From Methylomonas sp. AM2-LC (GTDB taxonomy: Bacteria; Pseudomonadota; Gammaproteobacteria; Methylococcales; Methylomonadaceae), in the NCBI RefSeq assembly GCF_039904985.1, contig NZ_CP157005.1, forward strand, positions 3,553,501 through 3,617,500: DNA of 64,000 bases, written 5' to 3'. Under the pieces are notes generated by a model that was not told where the DNA came from, ran no database searches, and saw nothing but the letters and a program-made list of their open reading frames with translations. A program made the translations under genes and the position numbers. Shown here piece by piece: positions 9,254 through 18,490 of this stretch (positions are counted from its first letter, which is position 1; each line of letters begins with the position of its first letter).

Positions 9254-10957
9254 TTAAAATAAAAAATAACGTTGTGCAAAAGGCAATACGATAGCGGGTT
9301 CACAAACCAGCAATTGATCGTCTGCCCGTACTTGATAAGTTTGTGGATCGACACTGATATTAGGCTGATAATGATTATGCTTTAAATCTGCCTTACCGAT
9401 AGTTCGAGTATTTTTGACAGTACCCACCTGTTTTTGCAAATGCAGACGGTTAGCAACCCCTGCAGCTACGGCCGCCTGGGACATAAATATCATGGAGTTT
9501 GCGGCTGCTGTTTGCCCAAAACTACCAAACATGGGTCGAAAATGCACGGGTTGTGGGGTAGGTATTGAAGCATTGGCGTCACCCATGGGTGCTGCGGCTA
9601 TCATGCCACCTTTCAAAATAAGACTGGGTTTTACACCAAAAAAGGCGGGTTGCCACAACACTAGATCCGCCAATTTGCCCGCTTCTATGGAACCCACTTC
9701 ATGGGCAATACCATGACTGATAGCTGGATTAATGGTGTATTTGGCAATATAGCGCTTTAGTCGAAAATTGTCATGCCGAGACGTATCCGATTCTAATGAA
9801 CCGCGTTGCATTTTCATTTTATGCGCGGTTTGCCAGGTACGGATAATCACTTCCCCCACCCGGCCCATGGCCTGCGAATCTGAGGAAATCATGGAAAAAG
9901 CGCCTAAATCGTGCAGGATATCTTCGGCGGCGATGGTTTCGCGGCGAATCCGCGATTCGGCAAAAGCTACGTCTTCTGGAATACTGGGATCAAGATGATG
10001 GCACACCATTAGCATATCCAGATGTTCATCTACGGTATTAATGGTATAGGGACGGGTTGGATTTGTGGAAGACGGTAGTACATTGGCAAGACCACACGCT
10101 TTGATAATATCCGGCGCATGTCCACCACCGGCACCTTCGGTATGATAAGTATGAATAGTGCGTCCTGCAAAAGCTGCAAAGGTATCTTCAACAAAGCCAG
10201 ATTCGTTCAATGTATCGGTATGAATAGCCACTTGAACATCATAGTTATCTGCAACCGTTAAACAGCAATCAATCGCTGCTGGTGTTGTCCCCCAATCTTC
10301 ATGTAATTTAAGCCCCATCACCCCGGCTTGAACCTGCTCTACCAAAGCACCAGGCAGGCTGGCATTACCTTTACCCAGCAAGCCAAAATTCATGGGAAAA
10401 CCATCTAGGGCAGTTAACATTTTCTCAATATGCCACGGACCTGGGGTACAAGTAGTGGCATTGGTGCCAGTGGCGGGACCCGTACCGCCGCCAATCATGG
10501 TAGTTATACCGGAAGCCAGGGCCTCTTCAATCTGTTGCGGACAAATGAAATGGATATGTGCATCGATGCCACCCGCCGTTAGAATCTGCCCTTCCCCTGC
10601 AATCACTTCGGTACCTGGACCAATGATAATATTGACATTGGGTTGTATATCGGGATTTCCCGCTTTACCCAACATAGTGATTCTGCCGTTTTTAATTCCA
10701 ACATCGGCTTTCACTATGCCCCAATAATCCAAAATCAGTGCATTGGTAATCACCAAATCCACGGCCTGCTGCGAATCATGCTGCCCCTGCCCCATGCCAT
10801 CGCGAATGACTTTGCCACCACCAAACTTAACTTCATCACCATAACAGGTGTAATCCGCTTCTACTTCCAGAATCAATTCGCTATCTGCCAGACGCAAGCG
10901 ATCACCAGTAGTCGGGCCAAACATATCAACATAGGCTTTACGACTCATAGTACTCAT
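9254..10957 (-). CDS. ureC: Urease alpha (catalytic) subunit UreC
   Basis: Protein of 567 residues, the standard length. All catalytic elements are visible: [14 protein letters not shown] with two nickel-binding histidines, GLKLHEDWG with the lysine that is carbamylated to bridge the two nickels, [12 protein letters not shown], the flap sequence [20 protein letters not shown] with the general-acid histidine, and [12 protein letters not shown]. It hydrolyses urea to ammonia and carbamate in the cytoplasm. It overlaps ureB by 4 bp. No key residue is missing, so an active enzyme is expected. Confidence 0.98.
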   Translation of the reverse strand: MSTMSRKAYVDMFGPTTGDRLRLADSELILEVEADYTCYGDEVKFGGGKVIRDGMGQGQHDSQQAVDLVITNALILDYWGIVKADVGIKNGRITMLGKAGNPDIQPNVNIIIGPGTEVIAGEGQILTAGGIDAHIHFICPQQIEEALASGITTMIGGGTGPATGTNATTCTPGPWHIEKMLTALDGFPMNFGLLGKGNASLPGALVEQVQAGVMGLKLHEDWGTTPAAIDCCLTVADNYDVQVAIHTDTLNESGFVEDTFAAFAGRTIHTYHTEGAGGGHAPDIIKACGLANVLPSSTNPTRPYTINTVDEHLDMLMVCHHLDPSIPEDVAFAESRIRRETIAAEDILHDLGAFSMISSDSQAMGRVGEVIIRTWQTAHKMKMQRGSLESDTSRHDNFRLKRYIAKYTINPAISHGIAHEVGSIEAGKLADLVLWQPAFFGVKPSLILKGGMIAAAPMGDANASIPTPQPVHFRPMFGSFGQTAAANSMIFMSQAAVAAGVANRLHLQKQVGTVKNTRTIGKADLKHNHYQPNISVDPQTYQVRADDQLLVCEPAIVLPFAQRYFLF

Positions 10958-11271
10958 GGCACTGACTCCAAATCACCCATAATTTCACCCCGAAAACCAT
11001 AGACTTTTCTTAAACCGGCAAAGGCAACCAGTTGTACCTCTCTATGTTGTCCCGGCTCAAAACGTACTGCTGTACCAGCAGGTATATCCAGGCGATAACC
11101 CAAGCTTAACTGCCGATCAAAATGCAAGGCAGGATTGGTTTCATAAAAGTGGTAGTGTGAACCGACCTGAATCGGTCTGTCGCCACTGTTGGCTACCAGT
11201 ACCTTACAGGTAGATCGGCCTATATTGAGTTCTATATCGTCCTCGGACGGAAACATTTCACCTGGAATCAT
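10954..11271 (-). CDS. ureB: Urease beta subunit UreB
   Basis: Protein of 105 residues, a typical length for the separate beta subunit. The family core [22 protein letters not shown] and the C-terminal [11 protein letters not shown] are intact. It is a structural subunit of the (UreABC)3 urease. It sits between ureA, 9 bp upstream, and ureC, overlapping by 4 bp. Confidence 0.97.
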   Translation of the reverse strand: MIPGEMFPSEDDIELNIGRSTCKVLVANSGDRPIQVGSHYHFYETNPALHFDRQLSLGYRLDIPAGTAVRFEPGQHREVQLVAFAGLRKVYGFRGEIMGDLESVP

Positions 11272-11280
11272 TTGCTGCTC

Positions 11281-11583
11281 CTACACTATAGGGTCATGTA
11301 CCGTGACTAACTTGGTACCATCGGGAAAAGTGGCTTCAACCTGAACATCATGTATCATTTCCGGCACACCTTCCATGACTTGTTCACGACTCAACAAAGT
11401 ACGACCATAGGCCATTAATTCGGCGACACTTTGACCATCTCGAGCTCCTTCGATAATGGTAAAGGAAATATAGGCGATAGCTTCTGGATAATTTAAGGTC
11501 AAGCCACGTGCCAAACGGCGTTCTGCCAGTTGAAATGCAGAAAACAACAGTAATTTGTCTTTTTCTCGATGCGTTAATTGCAT
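11281..11583 (-). CDS. ureA: Urease gamma subunit UreA
   Basis: From the ATG at 11583 the protein is 100 residues, exactly the family length, beginning [14 protein letters not shown]. An upstream in-frame start at 11631 would add 16 non-conserved residues overlapping ureD and is unlikely. The conserved [14 protein letters not shown] and [11 protein letters not shown] segments and the terminal TVHDPI are present. It is the small structural subunit of urease. Confidence 0.96.
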   Translation of the reverse strand: MQLTHREKDKLLLFSAFQLAERRLARGLTLNYPEAIAYISFTIIEGARDGQSVAELMAYGRTLLSREQVMEGVPEMIHDVQVEATFPDGTKLVTVHDPIV

Positions 11584-11618
11584 AATTGTTCGATATCTAA
11601 GATTATAAAAGTGATGGG

Positions 11619-12458
11619 TTAGGTGGCCCAAATACGTGGATTACAGGATTTTTGACCGATTAATTCGGTCCTTAAAACATCCCTGACTTGCTCAAAAAAT
11701 GCACGCAACTTATCTGCGCGTTGATCAAGGGCTCGACAAATCAGCAAATCATCCAACAAAGTGACCCCTCGTCCTGGCTGCTCGGCGATTAAATCTTGCA
11801 CTAAGCTTAACTGGTGACTATTCACAGGGCAAGCAAACAAAGTGCCGAAACTGGCGTTATTTTGCAAACCCCAATTCGCTGTAAAGGCTTGCGCGTCTAG
11901 ATTGATTCGTTCATGGTAGTGTAATCGACCACCACGCCTAATCTGCCAGTGTAAACTGGCAAAACCTTGAGTAAACCCTTCATCAGCCGCAGGTCGCCCT
12001 AATATCAGCACCTCCCAGCCTATAAATGTCGAGTTGTCGCCCAAGTTAATACAACAACTGGAGTCTAGCTGCGCCCCCTCAAAGAGTAAAGTTTCCTGTG
12101 GCAGCCATTCCAAACTGGCCTGTTCGGCAACCGTTAAAGACACAGTTTGTGTAGCGGTTTTACCTACGCTACGATAAAACTTACCTGCAGCCGGCGTCGT
12201 AATCAGCACTTGCGCATTTTCGTCGACATTGATTGCAATATTGAGGCGATCACCTGCCACCACGCCACCAGGCGGATGTAATAAATAAACATGGCAAAGC
12301 TTGTCTTCTGGATAAAATGGCCGTTGCACAGTCAGTGGCCCACGGTGCTCACAATGCGCCATCACTGTTTTATTTGCGCGATAGACAAACCCCAATCTTA
12401 GTTCAGCCTCCCATTCTGTACAAAAAGTGTCAGTATGTAATGAGTAATTGTTATCCAT
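11619..12458 (-). CDS. ureD: Urease accessory protein UreD (UreH)
   Basis: Protein of 279 residues with family patterns [21 protein letters not shown] near the start, [23 protein letters not shown] and [12 protein letters not shown]. UreD binds apo-urease and forms the nickel-delivery scaffold with UreF and UreG. It is the first urease gene, directly behind urtE with a gap of about 108 bp, so it probably shares the urea-transporter transcript. Confidence 0.95.
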   Translation of the reverse strand: MDNNYSLHTDTFCTEWEAELRLGFVYRANKTVMAHCEHRGPLTVQRPFYPEDKLCHVYLLHPPGGVVAGDRLNIAINVDENAQVLITTPAAGKFYRSVGKTATQTVSLTVAEQASLEWLPQETLLFEGAQLDSSCCINLGDNSTFIGWEVLILGRPAADEGFTQGFASLHWQIRRGGRLHYHERINLDAQAFTANWGLQNNASFGTLFACPVNSHQLSLVQDLIAEQPGRGVTLLDDLLICRALDQRADKLRAFFEQVRDVLRTELIGQKSCNPRIWAT

Positions 12459-12566
12459 TCAGTGTTGTATTTTTGTCTAAAACTCTATCCAAGCATGCCA
12501 TTCGCGTAATCCTAAAACAATTGCAGGATACGATTTTCAAACCAGCATGAAGTTCAGATTATATAA

Positions 12567-13343
12567 CTATACCGTTAAATAACGCTTAACCATATCATCC
12601 TGTAGTTCACTCATATTGCCATTAGCGATATGCCGACCTCGATCCATAATACAAAATTGGTTTGCCACTTTCCTGGCAAAAGGCAGTTTCTGCTCGACTA
12701 GCAGGATGGTTACGCCTAATTCACTGTGAATACGATTAATGGCCTGATGCACATCACCTACCAAGTTAGCATCTGCTTGCGCAACGGGAATACCTTTAGC
12801 CCGATTCAAGCGCAAAATCACGTCGCCAATCTCGGTAACGATATTAGGTTGAATGCCCTCTGTAGGTTCATCCAAAATCAATAAGCGGGGTTGTAACACC
12901 AACGCTCTACCTATAGCAAGCTGTTGCTGCTGTCCACCAGACAAATCTCCGCCCCGACGTTTGAGCATTTGTTTGAGTACGGGAAATATTTCGTAGATGG
13001 CATCTGGTATTTTTTTTATACCGTGCTTTTGAGCGGCGCGTAAACCGGTTTTAAGGTTTTCCTCAACGGTTAGCAGCGGAAAGATCTCTCGACCTTGTGG
13101 CACATACCCTATACCCAGTTCCGCCCGAGCTTCTGCCTTAGTTTGACTGAGTTCCACACCGTCAAATTCGATACTACCGCCTTGTACAGGAATCAAACCC
13201 ATAATCGATTTTAATAAAGTGGTTTTTCCGACACCATTTCTGCCCATCAAACACACGCAACTACCGGCAGTGACTTTTAAATCAAAATCCCACAAGGTGT
13301 GACTTTCGCCATAAAACTGTTGCAACATACTAATATTTAACAT
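12567..13343 (-). CDS. urtE: Urea ABC transporter ATP-binding protein UrtE
   Basis: Protein of 258 residues with Walker A (GRNGVGKTT), signature DLSGGQQQQLAIGRAL and Walker B with D-loop (LLILDEPTEGIQPN). It is one of two ATPases powering urea import through UrtBC. The segment between the D-loop and the terminal ILLVEQ motif carries about 25 extra residues (roughly KGIPVAQADANLVGDVHQ and following) that I do not expect in UrtE, usually about 230 residues long. The reading frame is open through it. It overlaps urtD by one base (TAATG). Confidence 0.93.
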   Translation of the reverse strand: MLNISMLQQFYGESHTLWDFDLKVTAGSCVCLMGRNGVGKTTLLKSIMGLIPVQGGSIEFDGVELSQTKAEARAELGIGYVPQGREIFPLLTVEENLKTGLRAAQKHGIKKIPDAIYEIFPVLKQMLKRRGGDLSGGQQQQLAIGRALVLQPRLLILDEPTEGIQPNIVTEIGDVILRLNRAKGIPVAQADANLVGDVHQAINRIHSELGVTILLVEQKLPFARKVANQFCIMDRGRHIANGNMSELQDDMVKRYLTV

Positions 13344-14146
13344 TATCCCCCCAGATAAACCTGAATGACGCGTGTATCATTTTGTACTTCATCCATCGTA
13401 CCTTCAGTTAAAACACTACCTTCGTGTAACACCGTCACTTTTCGAGCAATGCTGCGCACAAACTCCATATCATGCTCGACTACCACAATAGAGTGTTTAC
13501 CTTGCAGAGAGAGTAACAATTCCGCAGTGCGCTCAATTTCCTGATGAGTCATGCCCGCAATAGGTTCATCAACCAACATGACTTTTGGTTCCTGCATGAG
13601 CAGCATACCAATTTCCAGCCACTGTTTTTGTCCATGCGACAAGGTACCCGCCAATTGCCCCTGTAACTCAAGCAAACCTATAGAGCATAATACCGTGTGC
13701 ACTCGCTCACGCTGCTCTGCATTCAATTTATGAAACAGTGTGGCCCAAGTATTTTTATTGGTTTTTAAGGCTAGCTCCAGATTTTCATACACGCTTAGGG
13801 CGCTAAACACGCTAGGCTTTTGAAACTTGCGACAAATACCCGCCTGGGCTATGGCGGGTTCGTCCATCTGCAATAAATCTATGGTTTGTCCAAAGTACAC
13901 TGAACCACTATCTGGCTTGGTTTTACCGGTTATGACATCCATTAAAGTGGTTTTGCCTGCGCCATTTGGACCTATCAAACAACGTAACTCGCCCTCGTCT
14001 ATATATAATGACAAATGATTTAGGGCTCTAAAACCATCAAAGCTAACACTCACATCTTCCATATACAAGATAGGCCCATGACTGGTATCTACATCCTCTG
14101 TCAGAGCATGCACGCCGAATTCTGAACTAATAGCAGGTTGATTCAT
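13343..14146 (-). CDS. urtD: Urea ABC transporter ATP-binding protein UrtD
   Basis: Protein of 267 residues with Walker A (GPNGAGKTT), a LivG-type linker (ICRKFQKPSVFSALSVYENL), signature TLSHGQKQWLEIGMLL with His in place of the first Gly as is usual for UrtD, Walker B (VMLVDEPIAGM) and the H-loop VVVEHDMEFV. It pairs with UrtE to energise urea import. It lies 5 bp after urtC. Confidence 0.95.
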   Translation of the reverse strand: MNQPAISSEFGVHALTEDVDTSHGPILYMEDVSVSFDGFRALNHLSLYIDEGELRCLIGPNGAGKTTLMDVITGKTKPDSGSVYFGQTIDLLQMDEPAIAQAGICRKFQKPSVFSALSVYENLELALKTNKNTWATLFHKLNAEQRERVHTVLCSIGLLELQGQLAGTLSHGQKQWLEIGMLLMQEPKVMLVDEPIAGMTHQEIERTAELLLSLQGKHSIVVVEHDMEFVRSIARKVTVLHEGSVLTEGTMDEVQNDTRVIQVYLGG

Positions 14147-14151
14147 AGCAA

Positions 14152-15267
14152 TTATCCTTTTATTGGCAGGGTAATCGGGAGTGGCTGTTGTCTGGTAAAG
14201 CGACGTATCAAGCCGACAATACCATCAGGCAATAACAGGGTTACCAAAATGAATACTGCTCCCAGACAAAACAACCAAGCATCGGGCATGAGACCGGTTA
14301 ATACTGTTTTTGCGTAATTAACTACTACTGCACCAATAATAGCTCCGTATAAAGTGCCTCTACCCCCGATTGCCACCCAAATAACAATTTCCAATGAATT
14401 CAGTGGTGAGAATTCGCTGGGATTAATAATACCCACTTGCGGCACATACAAGGCACCTGCTAACCCTGCAATCATTGCAGCAAATACAAACACCCACAAT
14501 TTGAATAATTCAACACGATAACCCAGAAAACGCACTCTGGACTCTTGATCACGAATAGCGGTGACTACCCTGCCTAACTTGCTGGTCACTATCCAGCGAC
14601 TTAATAACAACACCAGAATCAGACTCAATCCTGACAAAAACAGCAACACTAAACGTACCGATTCTGATTGAATATTAAATCCTAGTATTTCTTTGAAGTC
14701 AGTTAAACCATTGTTACCACCAAAACCCATTTCATTTCGAAAAAAAGCTAATAACATAGCGTAAGTCAGTGCTTGGGTAATAATTGACAAATACACACCG
14801 GTAACGCGTGAACGGAAGGCCAGCCAACCAAACACAAAAGCGATGCTGGCAGGTGCCAAAAACACCATCAAAGCAGCGTAAGGAAAATGAGAAAAGCCTT
14901 GCCAATACCAGGGTAACTCTGTCCAATTTAAAAACACCATAAAATCGGGTAATTCAGCATTACCATACACACCACGACTACCAATCTGCCGCATGAGATA
15001 CATGCCCATCGCATAGCCACCCAGCGCAAAAAATACGCCTTGACCCAACACCAGAATACCCGCATATCCCCAGACTAAATCCAAGGAAAGACCCAATAAA
15101 GCAAAGGTTAAATATTTTCCAATTAAGGACACACTGTAACTGGAAAAATGTAAAAACGATTCTTCCGCAAACAGTAGATTAAAGATAGGCACCAATAATG
15201 TAATGGCCGATAACACCAACAGCACTGAGACATAGGGTTTATCAAGAGTTAACCAGAAATGACGCAT
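14152..15267 (-). CDS. urtC: Urea ABC transporter permease UrtC
   Basis: Protein of 371 residues with multiple membrane helices and the LivM-type permease pattern: LGLSLDLVWGYAGILVLGQGVFFALGGY near residues 55-82, SIITQALTYAMLLAF, and the cytoplasmic EAA-like loop around IRDQESRVRFLGYRVELFKL. It forms the inner-membrane urea channel with UrtB. It is separated by 3 bp from urtB and 5 bp from urtD. Confidence 0.95.
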   Translation of the reverse strand: MRHFWLTLDKPYVSVLLVLSAITLLVPIFNLLFAEESFLHFSSYSVSLIGKYLTFALLGLSLDLVWGYAGILVLGQGVFFALGGYAMGMYLMRQIGSRGVYGNAELPDFMVFLNWTELPWYWQGFSHFPYAALMVFLAPASIAFVFGWLAFRSRVTGVYLSIITQALTYAMLLAFFRNEMGFGGNNGLTDFKEILGFNIQSESVRLVLLFLSGLSLILVLLLSRWIVTSKLGRVVTAIRDQESRVRFLGYRVELFKLWVFVFAAMIAGLAGALYVPQVGIINPSEFSPLNSLEIVIWVAIGGRGTLYGAIIGAVVVNYAKTVLTGLMPDAWLFCLGAVFILVTLLLPDGIVGLIRRFTRQQPLPITLPIKG

Positions 15268-15270
15268 AAT

Positions 15271-16941
15271 TTAATTCTCCGCAGCCCGACCCTTTTGCGG
15301 GAACAATCCGCGTGGGCGTTTTTGAATAAACAAGATAATAAAGACCAATACCAAAATCTTGGCTAATACTGCACCGGCATAGGGCTCTAGCACTTTATTG
15401 GCTATACCCAGTGAAAATCCGGCTACCAGCGTACCAAACAGATTACCGACCCCGCCAAACACGACCACCATAAACGAATCCACAATATAAGCCTGCCCCA
15501 GATTAGGACCCACATTGGTAATCTGACTCAAAGCCACTCCAGCTACCCCGGCTATCCCTGAACCCAGTCCAAAAGTCATTGCATCTACTCGCGCAGTAGG
15601 AATGCCCATAGCTCTGGCCATGGAACGATTCTGCGCTACAGCACGCACTTCTAAACCAAGCTTGGTGCGTTTCAGGATTTGCAATAACGCGACAAACACC
15701 AGCAAACTAAAAATCAAAATATAAAAGCGATTCCAGGTCAATGATAGAAAATCATTAATTTGCCAAGACCCACTCATCCATTCCGGCGAGGAAACGCTCC
15801 GATTCAAGGGCGAAAAGATAGAGCGAACGGTTTGTTGCAGAAATAAACTCACACCAAAAGTGGCTAATAAGGTTTCTAATGGCCGTCCATACAGAAAGCG
15901 GATAATACCGCGTTCAATAATAATCCCGACCAATGCTGTCACCAAAAAGGCCACCGGGATGGATAAAATTAACGCAGTACCCAAATTTTGCGGCAGCAAT
16001 TGCTGCATAACATAGGTAGTATAGGCACCCAGCATCATCAGTTCGCCGTGCGCCATATTGATGACCCCCATCACCCCAAAGGTAATGGCTAAGCCTATAG
16101 CCGAAAGCACCAGTACCGCCCCCAGACTTAAGCCAAAAAACACTGTTTCTATGGCAGCGTACATTTGCAAGCGGCTTTTTACATTGCTTAATGCGGCTTC
16201 TGCCAGATTGCGTACATCGCTATCCGCCTCCAGATACTGGCCTTCGGCATCTTTGTCAGCCAGGGTTTGCAAACGGTTCAAGACATCCTGACTATCGTGT
16301 AATTTAAGCGTATTAATAGCTGCAATACGCTTGCTTTTATCGTCGCTATCAATCTGTTTTAACAACACCACTTGTTCGATAGCTGTTTTAATTTTTAAAT
16401 CAGTTTCCACCAATTGATGAGCTTGCAACAATTCCAGCGCTTTATCATCGATATCCTTGCTCATAGCTTTAACTGCCTGTAGGCGTTGCTGAGGATCGGC
16501 AGCATTTAACTGTAATTTACCTAACATTTTACGTAAGGTGCTACGTAATTTATTAGTCAGATTTATTTTGCCCAAGGCACTGCTCTCTACCGAGGGTAAA
16601 GCGTTCTGGGTAGCTGCATCAATTAAGGCATACGTTTGTTGATCTTCAGTAGCGATAACCAGTCGACCGGCCTCTTTTAAATCGAACAATTTGCCATCCT
16701 GCAAGGCTTGCAAAACAACCAAGCTGCGTGAATCTTCAGCGAGTAGTTCTATGGCTGCTTCACGTTGCTGCATATTACCTTGTCTAAGCTGTTCTAATGC
16801 CGCAGTAAAGGTATCCGGAGTTTGCGCGGCAACCAGTTGCGAAACACCTGATAAAATTATCAGGACACCACACAGACAAAGACATTTGAAAACGCCAGCC
16901 AATGTTGGCTTGATGAAGTTTATAGCGGTAGTAGTCAACAT
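15271..16941 (-). CDS. urtB: Urea ABC transporter permease UrtB
   Basis: From the ATG at 16941 the protein has 556 residues: a signal-peptide-like hydrophobic N-terminus, a periplasmic helical region of about 240 residues seen in UrtB proteins, then a LivH-type permease domain with FGVMGVINMAHGELMMLGAY and VRAVAQNRSMARAMGIPT. An upstream ATG at 17085 would add 48 residues of poor hydrophobic-basic sequence, so I prefer the later start, although neither has a strong ribosome-binding site. A perfect 17-bp inverted repeat (16884-16900 and 16984-17000) brackets the chosen start and could fold around it in the mRNA. Confidence 0.92.
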   Translation of the reverse strand: MLTTTAINFIKPTLAGVFKCLCLCGVLIILSGVSQLVAAQTPDTFTAALEQLRQGNMQQREAAIELLAEDSRSLVVLQALQDGKLFDLKEAGRLVIATEDQQTYALIDAATQNALPSVESSALGKINLTNKLRSTLRKMLGKLQLNAADPQQRLQAVKAMSKDIDDKALELLQAHQLVETDLKIKTAIEQVVLLKQIDSDDKSKRIAAINTLKLHDSQDVLNRLQTLADKDAEGQYLEADSDVRNLAEAALSNVKSRLQMYAAIETVFFGLSLGAVLVLSAIGLAITFGVMGVINMAHGELMMLGAYTTYVMQQLLPQNLGTALILSIPVAFLVTALVGIIIERGIIRFLYGRPLETLLATFGVSLFLQQTVRSIFSPLNRSVSSPEWMSGSWQINDFLSLTWNRFYILIFSLLVFVALLQILKRTKLGLEVRAVAQNRSMARAMGIPTARVDAMTFGLGSGIAGVAGVALSQITNVGPNLGQAYIVDSFMVVVFGGVGNLFGTLVAGFSLGIANKVLEPYAGAVLAKILVLVFIILFIQKRPRGLFPQKGRAAEN

Positions 16942-17118
16942 TTGCAGAGGGATTAATATTGTGCACTCATGCTCACCATAACCGGCTGGCGTTTTCAAAT
17001 ATCTTTTACGGGTTTTCACAGAGCTTAATCTCTCTACTAACCACAAACAGAGTGTCATTAAATTTTTGCCAAAATTTATAATCATGTTAGATATCCTATT
17101 TAAGAGCTACTGCTAGGG

Positions 17119-17144
17119 TTTGCAGAGCATCCTTGCTCTGCAAA
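17119..17144 (-). promoter_or_regulatory. Intercistronic stem-loop between urtA and urtB
   Basis: Perfect 11-bp arms (TTTGCAGAGCA and its complement) close a 4-nt loop just after the urtA stop. No T-run follows on the minus strand, so full termination is unlikely. Such hairpins commonly stabilise the abundant mRNA of a binding-protein gene or attenuate downstream expression; which applies here is inference. Confidence 0.55.
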
Positions 17145-17162
17145 TCGGTTAAACTCTGGCTG

Positions 17163-18464
17163 TTAATAGTGCTGCCCAGAACATTTTTTAGTTTTGGTAT
17201 TGTAATTTCCACAACTAATCGGTGCTGTCCAATCGGCAATGATAGGTTTACTGTCAGGCAAGTAATCTGACCAAGCATCTCCATCGACTAACTTATTGGT
17301 TTGCCAGACGGTAACAAATTGACCATCACCCTGAATTTCACCAATCAAAACTGGCTTACTAATATGGTGATTAGGTAACATTTTTGAAGTACCGCCAGTT
17401 AGATTCGGAAATTCGACCCCAATCAGGTTTTTCTGTACGGCTTCAGGATCAGTCGTTCCGGCTTTCTCTACCGCTTTAACCCACATATTAAAACCAATGT
17501 AATGCGCTTCCATTGGATCGTTGGTTACGCGTTTTGGGTTTTTAATATAATCGTGCCATTGTTGTATAAATGCTGCATTGCGAGTCGTGTCAACACTCAT
17601 AAAGTAGTTCCAAGCCGCCAAATGCCCAACCAGTGGTTTGGTATCCATACCGGATAACTCTTCTTCACCCACTGAAAAAGCTATGACTGGAATGTTTTCG
17701 GCAGAAATACCCTGATTGCCTAGCTCCTTATAAAAAGGGATATTGGCATCGCCGTTAATAGTTGAGACAACAGCGGTTTTTTTGCCAGTTGAGCCGAACT
17801 TTTTAATATCGGCCACAATACTTTGCCAATCAGAATGTCCAAAAGGTGTGTAGTTAATCAAGATATCCTTATCCTTAACACCTTTGGATTTTAAATACGC
17901 TTCCAATATTTTATTAGTGGTCCGCGGATACACATAATCAGTTCCGGCCAGTACCCAGCGTTGCACTTTTAAATCATTCATCAGGTAATCCACTGCTGGA
18001 ATGGCCTGTTGATTAGGTGCAGCGCCTGTGTAAAACACATTTTTAGACGATTCTTCACCTTCGTATTGGACGGGGTAAAATAAAATACCATTTAATTCTT
18101 CGATAACCGGCAATACCGATTTACGCGACACTGAAGTCCAACAGCCAAAAATAGCGGCCACTTTTTCTTTGGTGAGTAACTCACGGGCTTTTTCGGCAAA
18201 CAACGGCCAATTTGAAGCGGGATCGACTACCACCGCTTCTAATTTTTTGCCTAACAATCCACCTTTTTTGTTTTGTTCATCAATCAACATCAACATGGTA
18301 TCTTTTAACGTGGTTTCACTGATAGCCATGGTGCCTGACAGCGAATGTAATACACCGACTTTAATAGTCTCTTCGGCATAAGATACAGAGGCTCCCGCCC
18401 ACAACATAGCACCTAATACCAAGGGCTTGGTCAGTTTTACAAATGGATTTTCACTAATTTTCAT
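17163..18464 (-). CDS. urtA: Urea ABC transporter substrate-binding protein UrtA
   Basis: Protein of 433 residues with a signal peptide cleaved near VSYAEE. The family start IKVGVLHSLSGTMAISE and the patterns IFGCWTSVSRKSVLPV, NGILFYPVQYEGEE and FGHSDWQSIVADIK are characteristic of urea and short-chain amide binding proteins of the UrtA type. It captures urea in the periplasm for UrtBCDE. It is the first transporter gene, 26 bp after the porin gene, and is separated from urtB by a stem-loop. Confidence 0.96.
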   Translation of the reverse strand: MKISENPFVKLTKPLVLGAMLWAGASVSYAEETIKVGVLHSLSGTMAISETTLKDTMLMLIDEQNKKGGLLGKKLEAVVVDPASNWPLFAEKARELLTKEKVAAIFGCWTSVSRKSVLPVIEELNGILFYPVQYEGEESSKNVFYTGAAPNQQAIPAVDYLMNDLKVQRWVLAGTDYVYPRTTNKILEAYLKSKGVKDKDILINYTPFGHSDWQSIVADIKKFGSTGKKTAVVSTINGDANIPFYKELGNQGISAENIPVIAFSVGEEELSGMDTKPLVGHLAAWNYFMSVDTTRNAAFIQQWHDYIKNPKRVTNDPMEAHYIGFNMWVKAVEKAGTTDPEAVQKNLIGVEFPNLTGGTSKMLPNHHISKPVLIGEIQGDGQFVTVWQTNKLVDGDAWSDYLPDSKPIIADWTAPISCGNYNTKTKKCSGQHY

Positions 18465-18490
18465 AAATTTTTCCTACAGAACAGTGGAGA

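Noticed and set aside
9414..11002. Several plus-strand frames of 76-119 codons opposite ureC
   Set aside because: They are antisense to a highly conserved gene; their length follows from ureC codon bias and they resemble no family.
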